Assembly (NCBI GenBank): GCA_944474755.1
Contig: OX104112.1
Location: 372,001 to 436,000 of the forward strand
Direction: 5' to 3'
Length of the DNA stretch: 64,000 bases
From: Limnoperna fortunei
Lineage: Eukaryota > Mollusca > Bivalvia > Mytilida > Modiolidae
In this document: in pieces, positions 12,201 to 22,193 of the stretch
Numbering within the stretch: the stretch's first letter is position 1
Layout: the number at the start of each line of letters is the position of its first letter
Made by a program: the position numbers and the translations under genes
Notes under the pieces: model-generated
What the model was told of the DNA's origin: nothing
Seen by the model: only the letters and a program-made list of their open reading frames with translations
The model's database searches: none

Positions 12201-15200
12201 AAATAATGAAAGACCTTGCATTCCTACCAGGACATTTTGGCAGACCTACTGTAGCAGGTATAGTACTCAATACAAACATATATTAAATACAGCAACTACA
12301 ACAATCTGTTTACACGGTATTGATACAAAAAACAACTTGAGTTTAATATAGAAATTGTGTGTTGACTTAAATTACAGTTTCCATATCGGTCAGAGTATCA
12401 GCCTGATGCTCACATATAAAGATGGAGAATTTTGCTCGAGGGCTGATATTGGTCGAAGGCCTATATATGTATTTATCGCATACAAATCTTTAAATATTCA
12501 CAAAAATAGATTGTTTGGTAATATTTTATGATGTATTTATGGACAGAACATTTTTGGACACATCTTTCTTTGTACCGTGACATAACCAATGATGACAGTC
12601 TGATGGCGATGATGCTACTATTAATGAGCAGCTGATACGAGACCCTATACCTGTACCAGACTTTTTTCAATGGTAGCATCATCGATATCAGCCCATCGTC
12701 TTTAATAACGTAAATAAGGCTTCAAATTCCGGGTAACACTTACCGGCTGTATTGCATGGGCAAACCGGTCCATATCACTGCAAAATATGTGATAAAATGA
12801 AGTATCAGTTAAAGTATGAACAGAATTGTTCTGTATTTTGTAGAAAAATATATAGAAACATTTTAAACCAAGCCCGATATATTTTGTGCTTATAATACTA
12901 AGTTATGTAATGTTCTCATTATGATACAACACATTTTGTTAGCAATGATGTAAATGATAAAAATAGAAAGTGTAGTCTTTACATTAAGAACAGGATATAT
13001 AGGCTATATACGATGACATGGAGTAATAATGTTGGAATGTGATTTCAGTCCAGTAAACACAATATATTTAAAACATTGCTCTTATGGAAGATTCTATAAA
13101 TTGCTTGAATAAAACTGCACTGGAAAAGATGGCACCAACTTTACACCAAATTCAGACTTAAGCTGAATTATTATAATTATTGTTTTCAGTTTACCTTCTA
13201 CACTGGGTAAATTCGATCCTGACATACTGCAAACGGACAGATGATGGATTTCCCAGAATTATTTTTGTTGCTACACACAAAGACAAGATACCAAGGGTAA
13301 AATATAGTATAATTAAAACTACTTAATAAATTATAATTCTGCAATTGATAGATACTGCATATATATTTTTCATCTGTCATCCATTAGCTAATGTGGATGA
13401 TTTATACTAAAAGCGTAATTTCTTGTCAATTCCTAAAAATTCTAATTTAGTGCATATCAGTAATAAATTTGTATATTTGTAGAGGCCTCGGCAGCCGAGA
13501 GGTTAAGGTAGTTTGTCAACTATTTAACATGTCTGTCAACACTTAGGTTGTTGGGATTCATCCCACAGTGCCAGTTCTACTTACCAACAGTGGCCCACTT
13601 GGCACCTCCATTGCATGCCTAACTCCAGTTATGCAAGTTGGCCTTCTTACTCATTAACTTCCGGCAGGGTGCGCTCTACTCCAATCTTAACAAGGATTGC
13701 TAATTTTTCTACCGAAGGTCGGGGGTTTCCCCAAGTACTCTGGCGTCCTCCCCAATAAAACCTGGATGACATGATAAAGATGAAAAATGCTGAAAGTGGC
13801 ATGAAACACTAAGTATTGCTATCAACTTTAGTGAATAAATCATTTATTTAAAAAAGGTAGTTGAGGTATTAAGAGTGCATTTTGCTCTGGAAATTTTCAA
13901 ACCAAGCCGGTTGTAAACCTCTGGAATTACAAAAAGCGTTACTTACCTTGTTTGTGCCTTACTTTCAAACCCCTTTTAAACAAGGTTTTCTACGAAAATC
14001 TTAGTTATTAGATTCTGGTATGGCGGGCATCATCATAGAGAGCGTTTCTGGTCAATTACTTTATTTTGCTATCATGCTTAAAGACCTAGCTTGGGATTAG
14101 ATTTGGGATTTTGTTTCTTGTTAAAATAATTTTCTTGTTGACACGTACCTTTTTTCCCAAACTGATAAATTGTTGTCATGTAATAAATAGATAAATATTG
14201 TTGTCTAGACCACTCCTGAGCTACCTATAGAGTGATCTTACATTTATCATGATAACTTTGATCTTCATCCTGATTTTTTTTTTGTGGCATTCTGTACTTT
14301 TTGACAATGTTAGCAACTGTATTGTTCTGGTATATGTAGTTAAAGATTTTCAACAAGTTGCTCTGGCATGTTGTGTCAAGTTTATAGCTAACACATTTTC
14401 TAATTTCAGAGTAAAATTGAATTCCAGAGAAAAACGTTAATGGATTCAATTTATGATTTGTTCAAGTCACATGCTGGAATAAAACATCTTGAATTCAAAC
14501 CACTGATTTTCATAAATGCTAAGGATAGCATGGATAATGAAATAGATATACTACAACAATGTCTCATTGAGAGGGCTGTGCAACATCCCAGATGGGGTGA
14601 AAAAATGCCAACAGCGTGGGTTCCATTAGAACTACAATTGGCAGAGAAAGTTGAGGAAGGCACTAACATCATTTCAAGGGCAGAACTTGAAATGTTGAAT
14701 TTGCAGAACACACCAATGGTCCTTAATCAGAAACAGTTAAATACTTTTCTAAAAGTTCAGCATTCCCTTGGAAAATTATTATATTTTGATTCATCCAAAC
14801 TCCGGGATTTTATCATACTAAATCCATCATACATGGTAGGAGTTCTCCGTTCCATTGTCACAGAGAAACAGTTCTGGCCAAAAGGTGACGAATATTCAAG
14901 TGTTTTGAAACAATTGCAGAGCACTGGGAAGATACGACGTGATGATATTTACCTTCTGTGGTCACAGGAACATTTCCAACATATACTACAACACAAAGAA
15001 CACATGGTGGAAATGTTGACTCATCTTGATATATTAGTGGCACCTAGGACAACCTTTGAGGATGCCGTAGATTCAACAACTGCATCAATTGATATCGGTA
15101 ATAGAGATTTTCTGGTTCCGTGTATGATTACAGAACCAAACAGTACACATTATATCAAGAAGGTGTGTATCCCGACAAAGACTATTATCCTCGCTTATAC

Positions 15201-18200
15201 TTTTATCGAAGAAATCATTCCACCAGCTTTGGCTTATCGTTTTCTTGGATCGTTCATAACAATGTGGGAACTAAAGATCTACAAAGGTAGAAGTATGCTG
15301 TTTTCTGATCTTGCCATTGTTGAAATTAATGAAAATCATGATGTTACAGTCCAAGTGAAAGGGAACAGGGTTGTAGTGTCGCTGGTGCATAGTGACAAAC
15401 GAAAACGTATTGTGCCAACATTAGCATCATCTGTTCAAGAGTGTCTAACTGCTTCTGTCCACAGGATATCAGAATTTTACTCCACATTGTCAGGGGATGG
15501 GGAGAAGGCGGCTAATACAACTATGCCATTCAAGATTGAATTTGGTGTATTATGTAACAAAGGATTCTTTGAAAACATGTGGTGTATTTGCTTCTTTTCT
15601 CAAAGAGAATTAACTAGGACATTATGGAAATGTCCAGTCCACAATAAAAGACATGATGTTCACAGTTTGTATCTGTGGTTTTCAGAAAAGGCAAGTCGCT
15701 TTTAATTTTTTGTCCGACTTTTACACTGAGGACTAAAAGTAATGTGTGCCCAATTATAGACCATTGGATAATTGGATATTTATCAATCAGCCAATCATTT
15801 AATCAATCATACAATCAATCAATCAATGTAATGGTACAGCCATCAATATAAAATTGTTTGGGTTGATTTAAAGTTTACTGTTGTATTTAGCAAAATTCCC
15901 CTTTGTGACTACTAGTGAAGTCAGATGTGGATTTACAGTAGATTATTATTATTGTAAAAATTGACAGGTTTAAAGGCTTGTTTATATTTATGTTCGCATA
16001 ATGTTAAGAATTTGTGCTATGGTACCTTAAAACATGTTTAAAATTAAAGTTGTCTTTTAAGCTCACCTAGATGTTAGCTTTTGCCATCACTTGGAGTCTG
16101 TCGTTCGCTCTCTGTCGTCCGTCTTAAGCTGTTTCAAAAATCTTCTCCTCTGAAACAACTGGGACAATTTTTTTCAAACTTGGCCACAATCATTCTTAGG
16201 GTTTCCAGTTTCAAATTTATACTGAGGGTGTTGATCAACGAACAAAGATGGCAGCTGTTACTAAAAAAGAACATGTGTCAACACATGTTTTGTATAATCA
16301 TGATAATTATCTAAAAAAAATTAATAGCTATAGAGCAAACTGTTACTTCAAATTGATCAGCACATTTTTTTGGTATTTACACTGTACAATATAACTTGAA
16401 AACTATAAGAGCAAGGGAGAAACTAAAATTGGCAAAAATGATCGGCAATTTAAGTCTTACAATTCACTTAATTTGTCTGAAATTGTCAGATAACTCCTTA
16501 TATGAGTTATTGTCCTTAAATGACAATTTTTGTCTCGCCTGCGATGAAAGGCGCTGGATGCGATACATTTGTATTGGAATCTGGCGGTGGCGTCGTCATA
16601 AACATTTGGATATCTTGCTTCATATATTTGTAAGCCCTAGCCCTAGGTCTATTAAATTTGGTCCAGAGGTAGCTTATGATGAGTACTTGCTAGTCAGACA
16701 CCTGTCACCTAACCTTGACCTCAATTTCACGGTCCAGCTACTACGTTAAAGGTTTTGGGTTACGACGGTTCCTCGGTTTCCACACATGGTAGTATGACAA
16801 TATTTGGATCATAGGTTGCTGATGACTAGTACATGACTGTCTGGTAGGTGTCACCTGACCTTGACCTCAATTTCACGGTCCAGCGACTACATTAAAGTTT
16901 TGGGTTATAACAGTTTCTCTGTAACCATGCATAGTAGGATGACAATATTTGGTACATAGGTTGCTGATGACTAGTACATGACTGTCTGGTAGGTGTCACC
17001 TGACCTTGACATCAGTTTCATGGTCCAGCGACTACATTAAAGTTTTGGGTTATAACAGTTTCTCTGTAACCATGCATAGTAGGATGACAATATTTGGTAT
17101 ATAGGTTGCTGATGACTAGTACATGACTGTCTGGTAAGTGTCACCTGACCTTGAACTCAGTTTCACAATCCAGCGACTACGTTTAAGTTTTTGGGTTACA
17201 GCTGTTCCTCTGTAACCATCCATGGTAGGATGACAATATTTAGTATATAGGTTGCTGATGAATAGTACATGACTGTCTGGTAGGTGTCACCTGACCTGAC
17301 CTCAATTTCACGGTCCAGCGACTACTTCAAAGTTTTTGTAGTAGGATAGTCCCTCCTTAACAATGCATGGTATGGCAACAATATTTAGCATACCTACTGA
17401 TGCTGATAACTTATGTTATTTACGTAGTGCTTATGACGAAATTTTTTTTGTTACTGATGCGGAATGCAGGCAAGATGTTTTTCTGTGTCAAAACTTGTTA
17501 TGAAATTTTTCATTTATTTTTCATGTAACTTAAAAGCTATAACAGCTAGAGTGAAACTATCAATATCAAAATAGATTAGCAATACAAGCCCTATAATTCA
17601 CAGTATAAGTCTGCAATTGTCAGATGACTCCTTATAGGAGTTATTGCCCTTAAATGGCAATTTTTATGAAAATTTCCGTTTGTGTCCCGTAACTTAAAAA
17701 CAATAACAGATAAAGTGAAACAGTATAAACAGCAAAAATGATCAGCAATAATATCCCCACAATTCACTCAATTGGTTTGAAAGTATCAAATAACTTCTGA
17801 TAGGAGTTATTGCCCTTAAACAAATGACCATTTTTTAATTAAATTTTCTATTTTTGTCCTGTAAATTGAAAACTTCAACAGCTAGCATGAAACTGTAACT
17901 TGCACAAACATGACAAATGATCAGCAAAGCAAGCCCTACAAATCATTGCTTAGTCCGATATTGCATATCTTTATGGGTGTTATTGCCCTATAATTACAAA
18001 TTTGGACAAATAATATTTATGTGTATTATAAATTAGTCTATAACACACCTAGAGTAAAACTGTAAATTACTAAATTACCTTAAAGGTCAAGGCCTAAAAA
18101 TTATTTAATTTTTAGAAATTGATGGCATCTTATAGGAGTTTTGTACTTAACCAAACTTTTTGAAGAAATGTTTAGTTTTTTCACAGTAACTTAAAAGCTA

Positions 18201-21037
18201 TAACAACTAGACTGAAACTGTAAATTGCAAAATTTTATAAATATAGTTGAAGTCATTTAAGTTCCAGGTGAGCGATTACAGGCTCCTGGGAGCTTCTAGT
18301 TTTATATTTTTCCATGGATTTTCTAACGAGCAATTTGTTTTTTTTTCAGGTTGCATCGGAAAGATGCATAGATTCCTGTAGAGGTAGGTCAATATAATTT
18401 ACTTTTCTATTGTTTCTGCTGAATTCCATTATGACATCATTCATTGCTTTTTATCAGCATTTCCTGGATCTTCATTAGATATTACATTGTCACATCTTCC
18501 ATCTACAAGCCCTTTTTTCGGCAAGATTGTCAACTTTGCTCATTTAAACTAATATACATGACGTTTCTTTTAGAACAGCCTGTAAATATGAACCATGATT
18601 ATCAGAAACAAGTCGTTGAACATTAAATAAACAAATATACTGGGTATATTTCATTAAAGTTTCTTTGGATAATATTGTCAATTCTTGTATATTCGTTGTA
18701 TGCCTATTTTGTAGTTTTTCTGAGTACCTACAAATCTAAGAATTCAACAAATAATATTACTGGGTGTTAAATTAAATTGTAGGGTATTAATGCTGTGCAT
18801 TGACCAATTTGTTCTTCGTTCCAAAAATTAACCATTAAATACTGGAAGAACTTTAAATTGATATAAAAGATTTTAAGGTATGATATTTCCATGAACCAAA
18901 AGACGAGGGTCTTGGCTGAATCACTTGCGCTGAAACCCAAACAGTGGATGCTGCAGTCCTGTAATCTAATATTAAAACAATGCTTGAATCTGATATATTT
19001 AGGTAATTTATTATAAATCGTTCGTAAACATGTTTGTTCAACATGATCTTTACTTTGATGTTATATAATTTGCATTTATAGTTACTTTTTTAATTGTAGG
19101 ACTAGGGAGTCTTGAACTTGATCATGCTCCTTCAGATAAACATCTCTGCAGATTCGCAAGCATGTTAAATGTTAATAATTGTCGCCAAATAGTAGTGCAC
19201 CTTGGTCTCACCGTAGATGTTTGGGAACAATTAGAATATCAGTTTCAGAACCAAAATCCCGTAAAAATGATGTCTACAGCATTAATAAAATGGAAACAGA
19301 GCCGACGCCAGCCTACATTTCGTCTCCTTCAAAAGGCTTTAAATGAATGCGGAGAGGATGTTCATAAACTTTGTCAGGTTAGATTTGTTCAGTAATAAGT
19401 TTTACATGCAGCCCATCCAGCCAAATACCATTTAAGCTTGTGACTTCGATTGACCCCTCCGAGTCGTTGCTTGAAAGTACAGTATTCAACTTGCCAATAA
19501 ATGTATCCTTCTGTCGTGTCATTTATCTGAAATTTGTCTGAAATCGTTTCCGCGCAATAACTCTAGAAAATGCCTGCCAGGGGTTAATAATAAAAACTTG
19601 GCATTAATATTTATCACTACTAGAAGGTGTTTCATGTACATTTAAATTTGTCTTAAAAAATATGTTAAAGGTGTTTCTACTATATGTTTGTTAAACCTCA
19701 ATGAGTTATTGATAAAATGTAAAGAAATTGATTGATTGGATGATTGACTTACAGCTAACAATATTACAGCTATTTTCAGGACAAAAACAAGTTTACAAAC
19801 AATAAATCAATGGGTGAGAGAGATGGACTATGGACTAAGCATGACATTCTTTAAAAAACATCACCCACTATGGTCGGTAATCTGACAATACCCAGTGAGA
19901 GGCCTTATCCGTACACTGGGAACTGTCATAAACTTTTGACTTTCTCTTTGATTAGTATTTGTATTGATATTTTTATATGTTTAGTGATATTCATGCAGCA
20001 ATTCAATATAACACAATGTTTATTGATATTTAGGCAGTTATTCATGACATTATCTTTTCACATTTACACAGTAACTCTTTATCGAACAATGTGTATTTAA
20101 TACCGTGCAATGTTTATTTAGTACTGTGCAATGACGGTTATCATCACTTTTCTTTTCTGTCAATTATTCTAAATGTGGGAATAAAAAATAAACAAATACA
20201 AGCCAAATGTATGTAAAAAAAGGAGTAACAACATTTAATGATTTTGGTTTTTTTTATTTTAGGTGTTTAGAGATATAATACCAGATACATCCGGTAAGAT
20301 TATTAAGAACAGCTTTAGCAACATAATAGTAGCACCTGCTTGTAGAGTATATATATCTCAGTTAATACAATATTCTAATGAATGGTCAACACCTATTGAC
20401 AAGAATTCAATCAATGAATTCAAATCATTCATTACTTCCTCGACGTTTAACTGCTTGACATGTACCACCGTCTTAGATTACGAGTCGCTGTTACATCTAA
20501 TAAAATCATTAAAGATACCAATTGTAAAAATGAAGAATTAAAATTTAATTTATGCATCGGTTTAGCTTGCATCATCAATAAGCCGTCTGATCTCTGCTGT
20601 GTCCGTGTAAAAGACCCTATGAATAATTCGCAGTAGAAGCTCCTAAAAGGGGTAATCAGCCTGGGTGATTGTTTTAATTTAGATTTGTACACATGTCTAA
20701 ACTTTGTTATATTATATAATTGCTTTACAGTCAGACTCCTTTTACTTTTTAAGGGCTGACAGAAGAAACATTAAGTAAGAAGCCTTCATACAAATCATTG
20801 CAAAGTCTACTAGACCACATAGGAGACAGTGTGATGGAGCTTGGTGTAGAATTAGGTTTAGACTTTTCAGAGATTGAATCGATTCAATATGAATATAAAA
20901 ATAAACTGAAGGACCAGGCAAGAGCAGTGATGAAGTGTTGGATGGAACAACCCAGAGAAAGACCAACTGTTAGAACAATAGTGAAAGCTCTGCATAGAAT
21001 AGGAAAAATAAGCTGCATCCAACAAGTTACATTTTAG
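3251..21037 (+). CDS. Roc-COR GTPase with two C-terminal Death domains (nine exons, 5' incomplete)
   Basis: Joined exons: 3251-3284, 5899-6153, 11325-12257, 13190-13296, 14410-15690, 18350-18383, 19100-19377, 20263-20293, 20754-21037. They sum to 3,237 nt, exactly 1,079 codons including stop, and every intron phase matches. Fragment residues: 1-35 possible coiled coil; Roc GTPase with G1 GPYAVGKS (47-54), switch-I-like STDGIW, G3 DFGGQ (356-360), G4 THKD (436-439) and G5-like NAK (479-481); COR about 500-870; Death domain 1 about 895-970; Death domain 2 about 995-1070. Roc-COR proteins (the LRRK2/DAPK1/MFHAS1 class) are GTP-dependent dimerising switches, and Death domains recruit signalling adaptors. 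A cytosolic immune or cell-death signalling role is therefore inferred, not shown. No kinase, ankyrin or LRR exon is visible upstream, but the N-terminus is unresolved and may lie outside the window. The family call is strong; the exact orthologue is unknown. Confidence 0.88.
3285..4254 (+). other. Intron with an interspersed mollusc-type repeat (about 3,665-4,060)
   Basis: AT-rich intron. From about 3,665 a repeat starts with a TCCGTCTGTCAGTCC-like segment, followed by 'tggcccttg'-type text that recurs in diverged form at about 8,690-8,900. The 101-codon open frame at 3746-4051 lies inside this repeat and shows no domain. I see no gene. Confidence 0.6.
4255..5582. repeat. 28-bp intronic minisatellite, about 45 copies
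   Basis: A tandem array of a unit reading roughly TGGAGTCTTGATTAGTGAAC followed by GACACTGA. Many copies have point changes or small indels. Longer blocks of several units are duplicated: the stretch around 4,640-4,770 resembles 5,090-5,240, so there has been higher-order duplication. It lies wholly in the intron before the P-loop exon. Confidence 0.9.
5690..5850 (+). repeat. Short copy of a hairpin-ended element's right end
   Basis: The text around 5,755-5,835 (ATGCCATCTTTATCGCC, then CAGGCTCTTCAGAGCC) matches the right end of the repeat that finishes near 11,193. It sits about 60 bp before the acceptor of the P-loop exon. Confidence 0.5.
5899..6153 (+). CDS. Roc-COR-Death gene, exon with the P-loop (G1) and switch I
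   Basis: Acceptor TTATTGTAG at 5890-5898; donor G|GTAGTC after 6153; phases 1 in and 1 out. It encodes fragment residues 12-97. The Walker A/G1 motif GPYAVGKS is followed by TLARILVGE, then RESTDGIWIYMGRAGMEVE, the usual switch-I/beta-2 segment of Roc domains. The open frame runs a little past the donor to a stop, which is intronic. This exon identifies the gene as a Ras-like GTPase. Confidence 0.9.
6590..6830 (+). repeat. Interspersed repeat, sister copy of the element hosting the 33-bp array
   Basis: The right part (CATAATACAGAAAGCCT through to AGACCCCTTTTGTAGATT) closely matches 55,195-55,310. The left part holds a single unit-like stretch with AGCAGCCCAG, the core word that is repeated about 80 times at 52,437-55,150. 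Here there is only one copy. No coding content. Confidence 0.7.
6841..8668 (+). mobile_element. Non-autonomous hairpin-ended element, Helitron/HINE-like, with internal 351-bp duplication
   Basis: The left end AGCTCACCT pairs with AGGTGAGCT about 20 bp later, making a terminal hairpin, and a (GTC)n microsatellite follows. The right end has an AGGCTCC/GGAGCCT hairpin immediately before CTAG. Copies of the same family lie at 16060-18300 (+), 38954-40131 (-) and 43534-45513 (-, interrupted); all end at CTAG. Inside, about 345 bp from 7061 is repeated, apparently identically, from 7412, and a diverged third copy follows near 7,900. No transposase is visible. The Helitron/HINE assignment is inferred from the end structure. 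Confidence 0.65.
8690..11193 (+). repeat. Degenerate interspersed repeat with a 164-bp tandem core and nested fold-back
   Basis: Built of diverged copies of a roughly 165-bp text. Three near-identical tandem copies are phased by GGACCCTATGG at 9390, 9554 and 9719. It ends with GGTGAGCGATTCAGGC and a short hairpin near 11,190, similar to the hairpin-ended elements. A fold-back element is inserted at about 10,220-10,640. No coding content; all intronic. Confidence 0.6.
10461..10625. mobile_element. Fold-back (palindromic) element
   Basis: Perfect 22-bp inverted arms at 10466-10487 and 10600-10621 (CTTTCATACGTTTTTGGGAA...). The inner arms are also inverted imperfectly, so nearly the whole 165 bp folds on itself. 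The preceding 10,220-10,400 segment contains a 20-bp perfect palindrome centred on GTTAAC near 10,335 and is probably part of the same insertion. A MITE-like or fold-back origin is inferred. Confidence 0.6.
11325..12257 (+). CDS. Roc-COR-Death gene, large exon: insertion plus G3 motif
   Basis: Acceptor GTTTTTAG before 11325; donor GCAG|GTATAG at 12257/12258; 933 nt, phases 1 and 1. It encodes residues 97-408. About 30 residues continue the Roc fold, then comes a Ser/Gln/Lys-rich region with six exact-length 22-residue repeats (see 11481-11876). The Roc core resumes with IIPIDIWDFGGQKDYY, the G3 DxxGQ motif, and then a hydrophobic strand, RGIYVLMFNG. In ordinary Roc domains G1 and G3 lie about 50-60 residues apart; here about 300. 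The repeat region is likely a disordered loop. Confidence 0.9.
11481..11876 (+). repeat. 66-bp coding minisatellite, six units
   Basis: AGTCTGCA-type unit starts fall at 11481, 11547, 11613, 11679, 11745, 11811 and 11877, all exactly 66 bp apart, so the frame is kept. The translated unit is DSSQKEKLEDTPV followed by M/T-H/Y-QSAxSPM. The first and last units are the most diverged, as expected of array edges. Substitutions cluster in the T/A/V, M/T and H/Y positions. Confidence 0.95.
12258..13189 (+). other. Intron, AT-rich, with a weak fold-back near 12,430-12,700
   Basis: No coding signal. Short inverted words (GGGCTGATAT near 12,440 against ATATCAGCCC near 12,690; GATGATGCTAC near 12,607 against its complement near 12,675) suggest a decayed fold-back element. 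The rest is unremarkable. Confidence 0.4.
13190..13296 (+). CDS. Roc-COR-Death gene, exon with G4 motif
   Basis: Acceptor TGTTTTCAG; donor AGG|GTAAAA; 107 nt, phase 1 in and phase 0 out. It translates as VYLLHWVNSIL, then IIFVATHKDKIPR. THKD is the G4 (N/T)KxD-type guanine-specificity motif as found in Roc domains (THxD). It joins the TVA end of the previous exon in frame. Confidence 0.88.
13484..13815 (+). mobile_element. tRNA-derived SINE, diverged copy
   Basis: The head has an A-box-like segment, GCCGAGAGGTTAAGG. The body has CAGGGTGCGCTCTACTCC, AAGGATTGC, a GTCGGGGGTTT stretch, and a CTGAAAGTGGC tail shared with the other copies listed. A stretch of extra sequence separates head and body. 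It is intronic, between the G4 and COR exons. Confidence 0.7.
14410..15690 (+). CDS. Roc-COR-Death gene, exon with G5 and the COR domain
   Basis: Acceptor CTAATTTCAG; 1,281 nt, 427 codons, phase 0 at both ends. It begins SKIEFQRKTLMDSIYDLF, then PLIFINAKDS (G5-like), then a long COR-type region with LGKLLYFDSSKLRDFIILNP, a hallmark of the COR winged-helix part. The donor is AAG|GCAAGT: a GC-AG intron. The frame runs only 15 nt further to a stop, and the next exon joins in phase 0. COR mediates dimerisation in Roco proteins. Confidence 0.9.
15691..18349 (+). other. GC-AG intron, mostly filled by a hairpin-ended element
   Basis: Begins GCAAGT and ends TTTTTTTTCAG. It contains ATCA-rich simple sequence near 15,775-15,825 and the element at 16060-18300. 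No coding content is seen. Confidence 0.6.
16060..18300 (+). mobile_element. Hairpin-ended element with CTAG terminus and 145-bp internal repeats
   Basis: Left end AGCTCACCT; right end CAGGTGAGCGATTACAGG, then a GGCTCC/GGGAGC hairpin and CTAG. It contains about five 145-bp tandem units phased by GGTTGCTGATGA (16814, 16959, 17104, 17249). Flanking parts resemble 6841-8668. No long open frame. Confidence 0.6.
18350..18383 (+). CDS. Roc-COR-Death gene, 34-nt microexon
   Basis: Acceptor with a long T-run ending CAG; donor AGAG|GTAGGT. It reads VASERCIDSCR and ends in phase 1. It links the COR exon (phase 0) to the first Death exon (phase 1), both of which demand exactly these phases. It is a linker with no domain of its own. 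Confidence 0.7.
18384..19099 (+). other. Intron, AT-rich, nothing notable
   Basis: No coding signal or recognisable repeat. The open frame at 18444-18626 lacks homology and splice support. Confidence 0.6.
19100..19377 (+). CDS. Roc-COR-Death gene, Death domain 1 exon
   Basis: Acceptor TTTAATTGTAG; donor TGTCAG|GTTAGA; 278 nt, phase 1 in and phase 0 out. It encodes a six-helix Death-fold pattern: LCRFASMLN, IVVHLGLTVDVWEQLEYQF, STALIKWKQ, then TFRLLQKALNECGEDVHKL. The central W and the spacing of hydrophobic positions fit the Death superfamily. Death domains assemble by homotypic contacts. Confidence 0.85.
19378..20262 (+). other. Intron, AT-rich, nothing notable
   Basis: Begins GTTAGA and ends TTTTTATTTTAG. 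The simple word GATTGATTGGATGATTGA lies near 19,730. No gene is seen. Confidence 0.6.
20263..20293 (+). CDS. Roc-COR-Death gene, 31-nt microexon
   Basis: Acceptor TTTTATTTTAG; strong donor CCG|GTAAGAT. It reads VFRDIIPDTS plus a dangling G, phase 0 in and phase 1 out, which exactly fits the next exon (GG CTG, Gly-Leu). If the donor is skipped, the frame stays open to a stop at 20,541. That would give an alternative 92-residue C-terminus without Death domain 2. Confidence 0.75.
20754..21037 (+). CDS. Roc-COR-Death gene, terminal exon with Death domain 2
   Basis: Acceptor TTTACTTTTTAAG; 284 nt, phase 1 in; stop at 21035-21037. It reads LTEETLSKKPSYKSLQSLL, then HIGDSVMELGVELGLDFSEIES, VMKCWMEQ, and RPTVRTIVKALHRIGK. 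This is a good Death-domain pattern with helices 2-6 clear. It ends IQQVTF. The start was set by phase and by the absence of an open frame across the alternative AG at 20,730. Confidence 0.88.
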
Positions 21038-21640
21038 GTTTACACAAATCTGGAAGATAGATCGTGTATTGTTTGAATTTTAATTATTTTCTTATTCTAA
21101 GTGCAATAAACTCGATTCGAGTCGAGGATCGGTAAACCAAAGACAAAATTAGACAAACCTGAAAAAGTTATTAGAAATTAAACTTATATTATGTGATATT
21201 GTCTGATATCGAATAAATGCATGAATGTGAATAAACATTGTGTGATATTAAATTTCTGCTTGAATGTGAAAAAAAATGCACAGTATTAAAAAAATTGTTA
21301 CTGTATAAATGTGAAAAAAACATAGTTATTGAATAACTTCCTGAATATCAATAAACATTGTTAATAACTCAATAAATGTAAATAAATATTTAAATAAACA
21401 TTGTGTTATATTGAATTGCTGCATGAATATAAATAAACAATAAAATATTAATAAAAAACCAATTAAAGAGCAAGTCTAAAGTTTCTGACGGTTGCAACTG
21501 GATTCCAAAAACATTCTCAATACAAAAAAAACCAAAAATTATAGGGAAAAGTAAGTTACCTGAACCCAAACAAAAACAAGGCTAACACAATGTACATAAA
21601 CACTTAATGAGCAAACACAAACAATTTTGTGATAGGTGTT
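21038..21640. other. AT-rich 3' flank of the Roc-COR-Death gene
   Basis: From 21,170 to 21,440 there are loosely repeated words of the type ATAAACATTGTG and GAATGTGAATAAA, with a rough 50-60 bp period, apparently a decayed tandem repeat. No gene is seen. Confidence 0.5.
21105..21110 (+). terminator. Candidate polyadenylation signal AATAAA
   Basis: The first AATAAA after the stop, 68 nt downstream, in GTGCAATAAACTCG. Several other AATAAA words follow in the AT-rich stretch up to 21,440, so this is only the nearest candidate. Confidence 0.4.
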
Positions 21641-21904
21641 GAGACTGGTTAAAGTTAACAGTTAAAGTGATCTACCCCATACCCCATTTACACTGTTACT
21701 GACAGAGACTGGTTAAAGTTAACAGTTAAAGTGATCTACCCCATACCCCATTTACACTGTTACTGACAGAGACTGGTTAAAGTTAACAGTTAAAGTGATC
21801 TACCCCATACCCCATTTACACTGTTACTGACAGAGACTGGTTAAAGTTAACAGTTAAAGTGAACTACCCCATACCCCATTTACACTGTTACTGACAGAGA
21901 CTGG
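21641..21904. repeat. 64-bp tandem repeat, four near-identical copies
   Basis: GAGACTGG unit starts at 21641, 21705, 21769 and 21833, with a partial copy at 21897. Only one base differs that I can see (TGATCT against TGAACT in the fourth unit), so the array is recent. Confidence 0.92.
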
Positions 21905-22193
21905 CAGAATTGTTGCACAGCAATACAGTTAAGGACTGCTTCTGGGATGGGTCTTGCCCCAATTCTTTATTGAATTTCATGTGCTCTTGAGTGCTTTTTA
22001 ACCCAACCATTTAGACCGGGCATGAACTCTTACCCTTATTGGTCTTTGGTGGGTAGGATTGTGTAGAGCCCTAAATTATTAGGTTATTCCTACGAATTTT
22101 GAAGTAGTTTCCATATTGACTGGTCCATGTCATTATATAATGTACGGAAGAGTCCATGTCATAAATAATGTACTGACGTTATGTCATTGTGGA

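Noticed and set aside
20294..20541. Treating 20263-20541 as one terminal exon
   Set aside because: The strong GTAAGAT at 20294 and the phase-1 start of the Death domain 2 exon fit a 31-nt microexon better. The longer form is kept only as a possible isoform.
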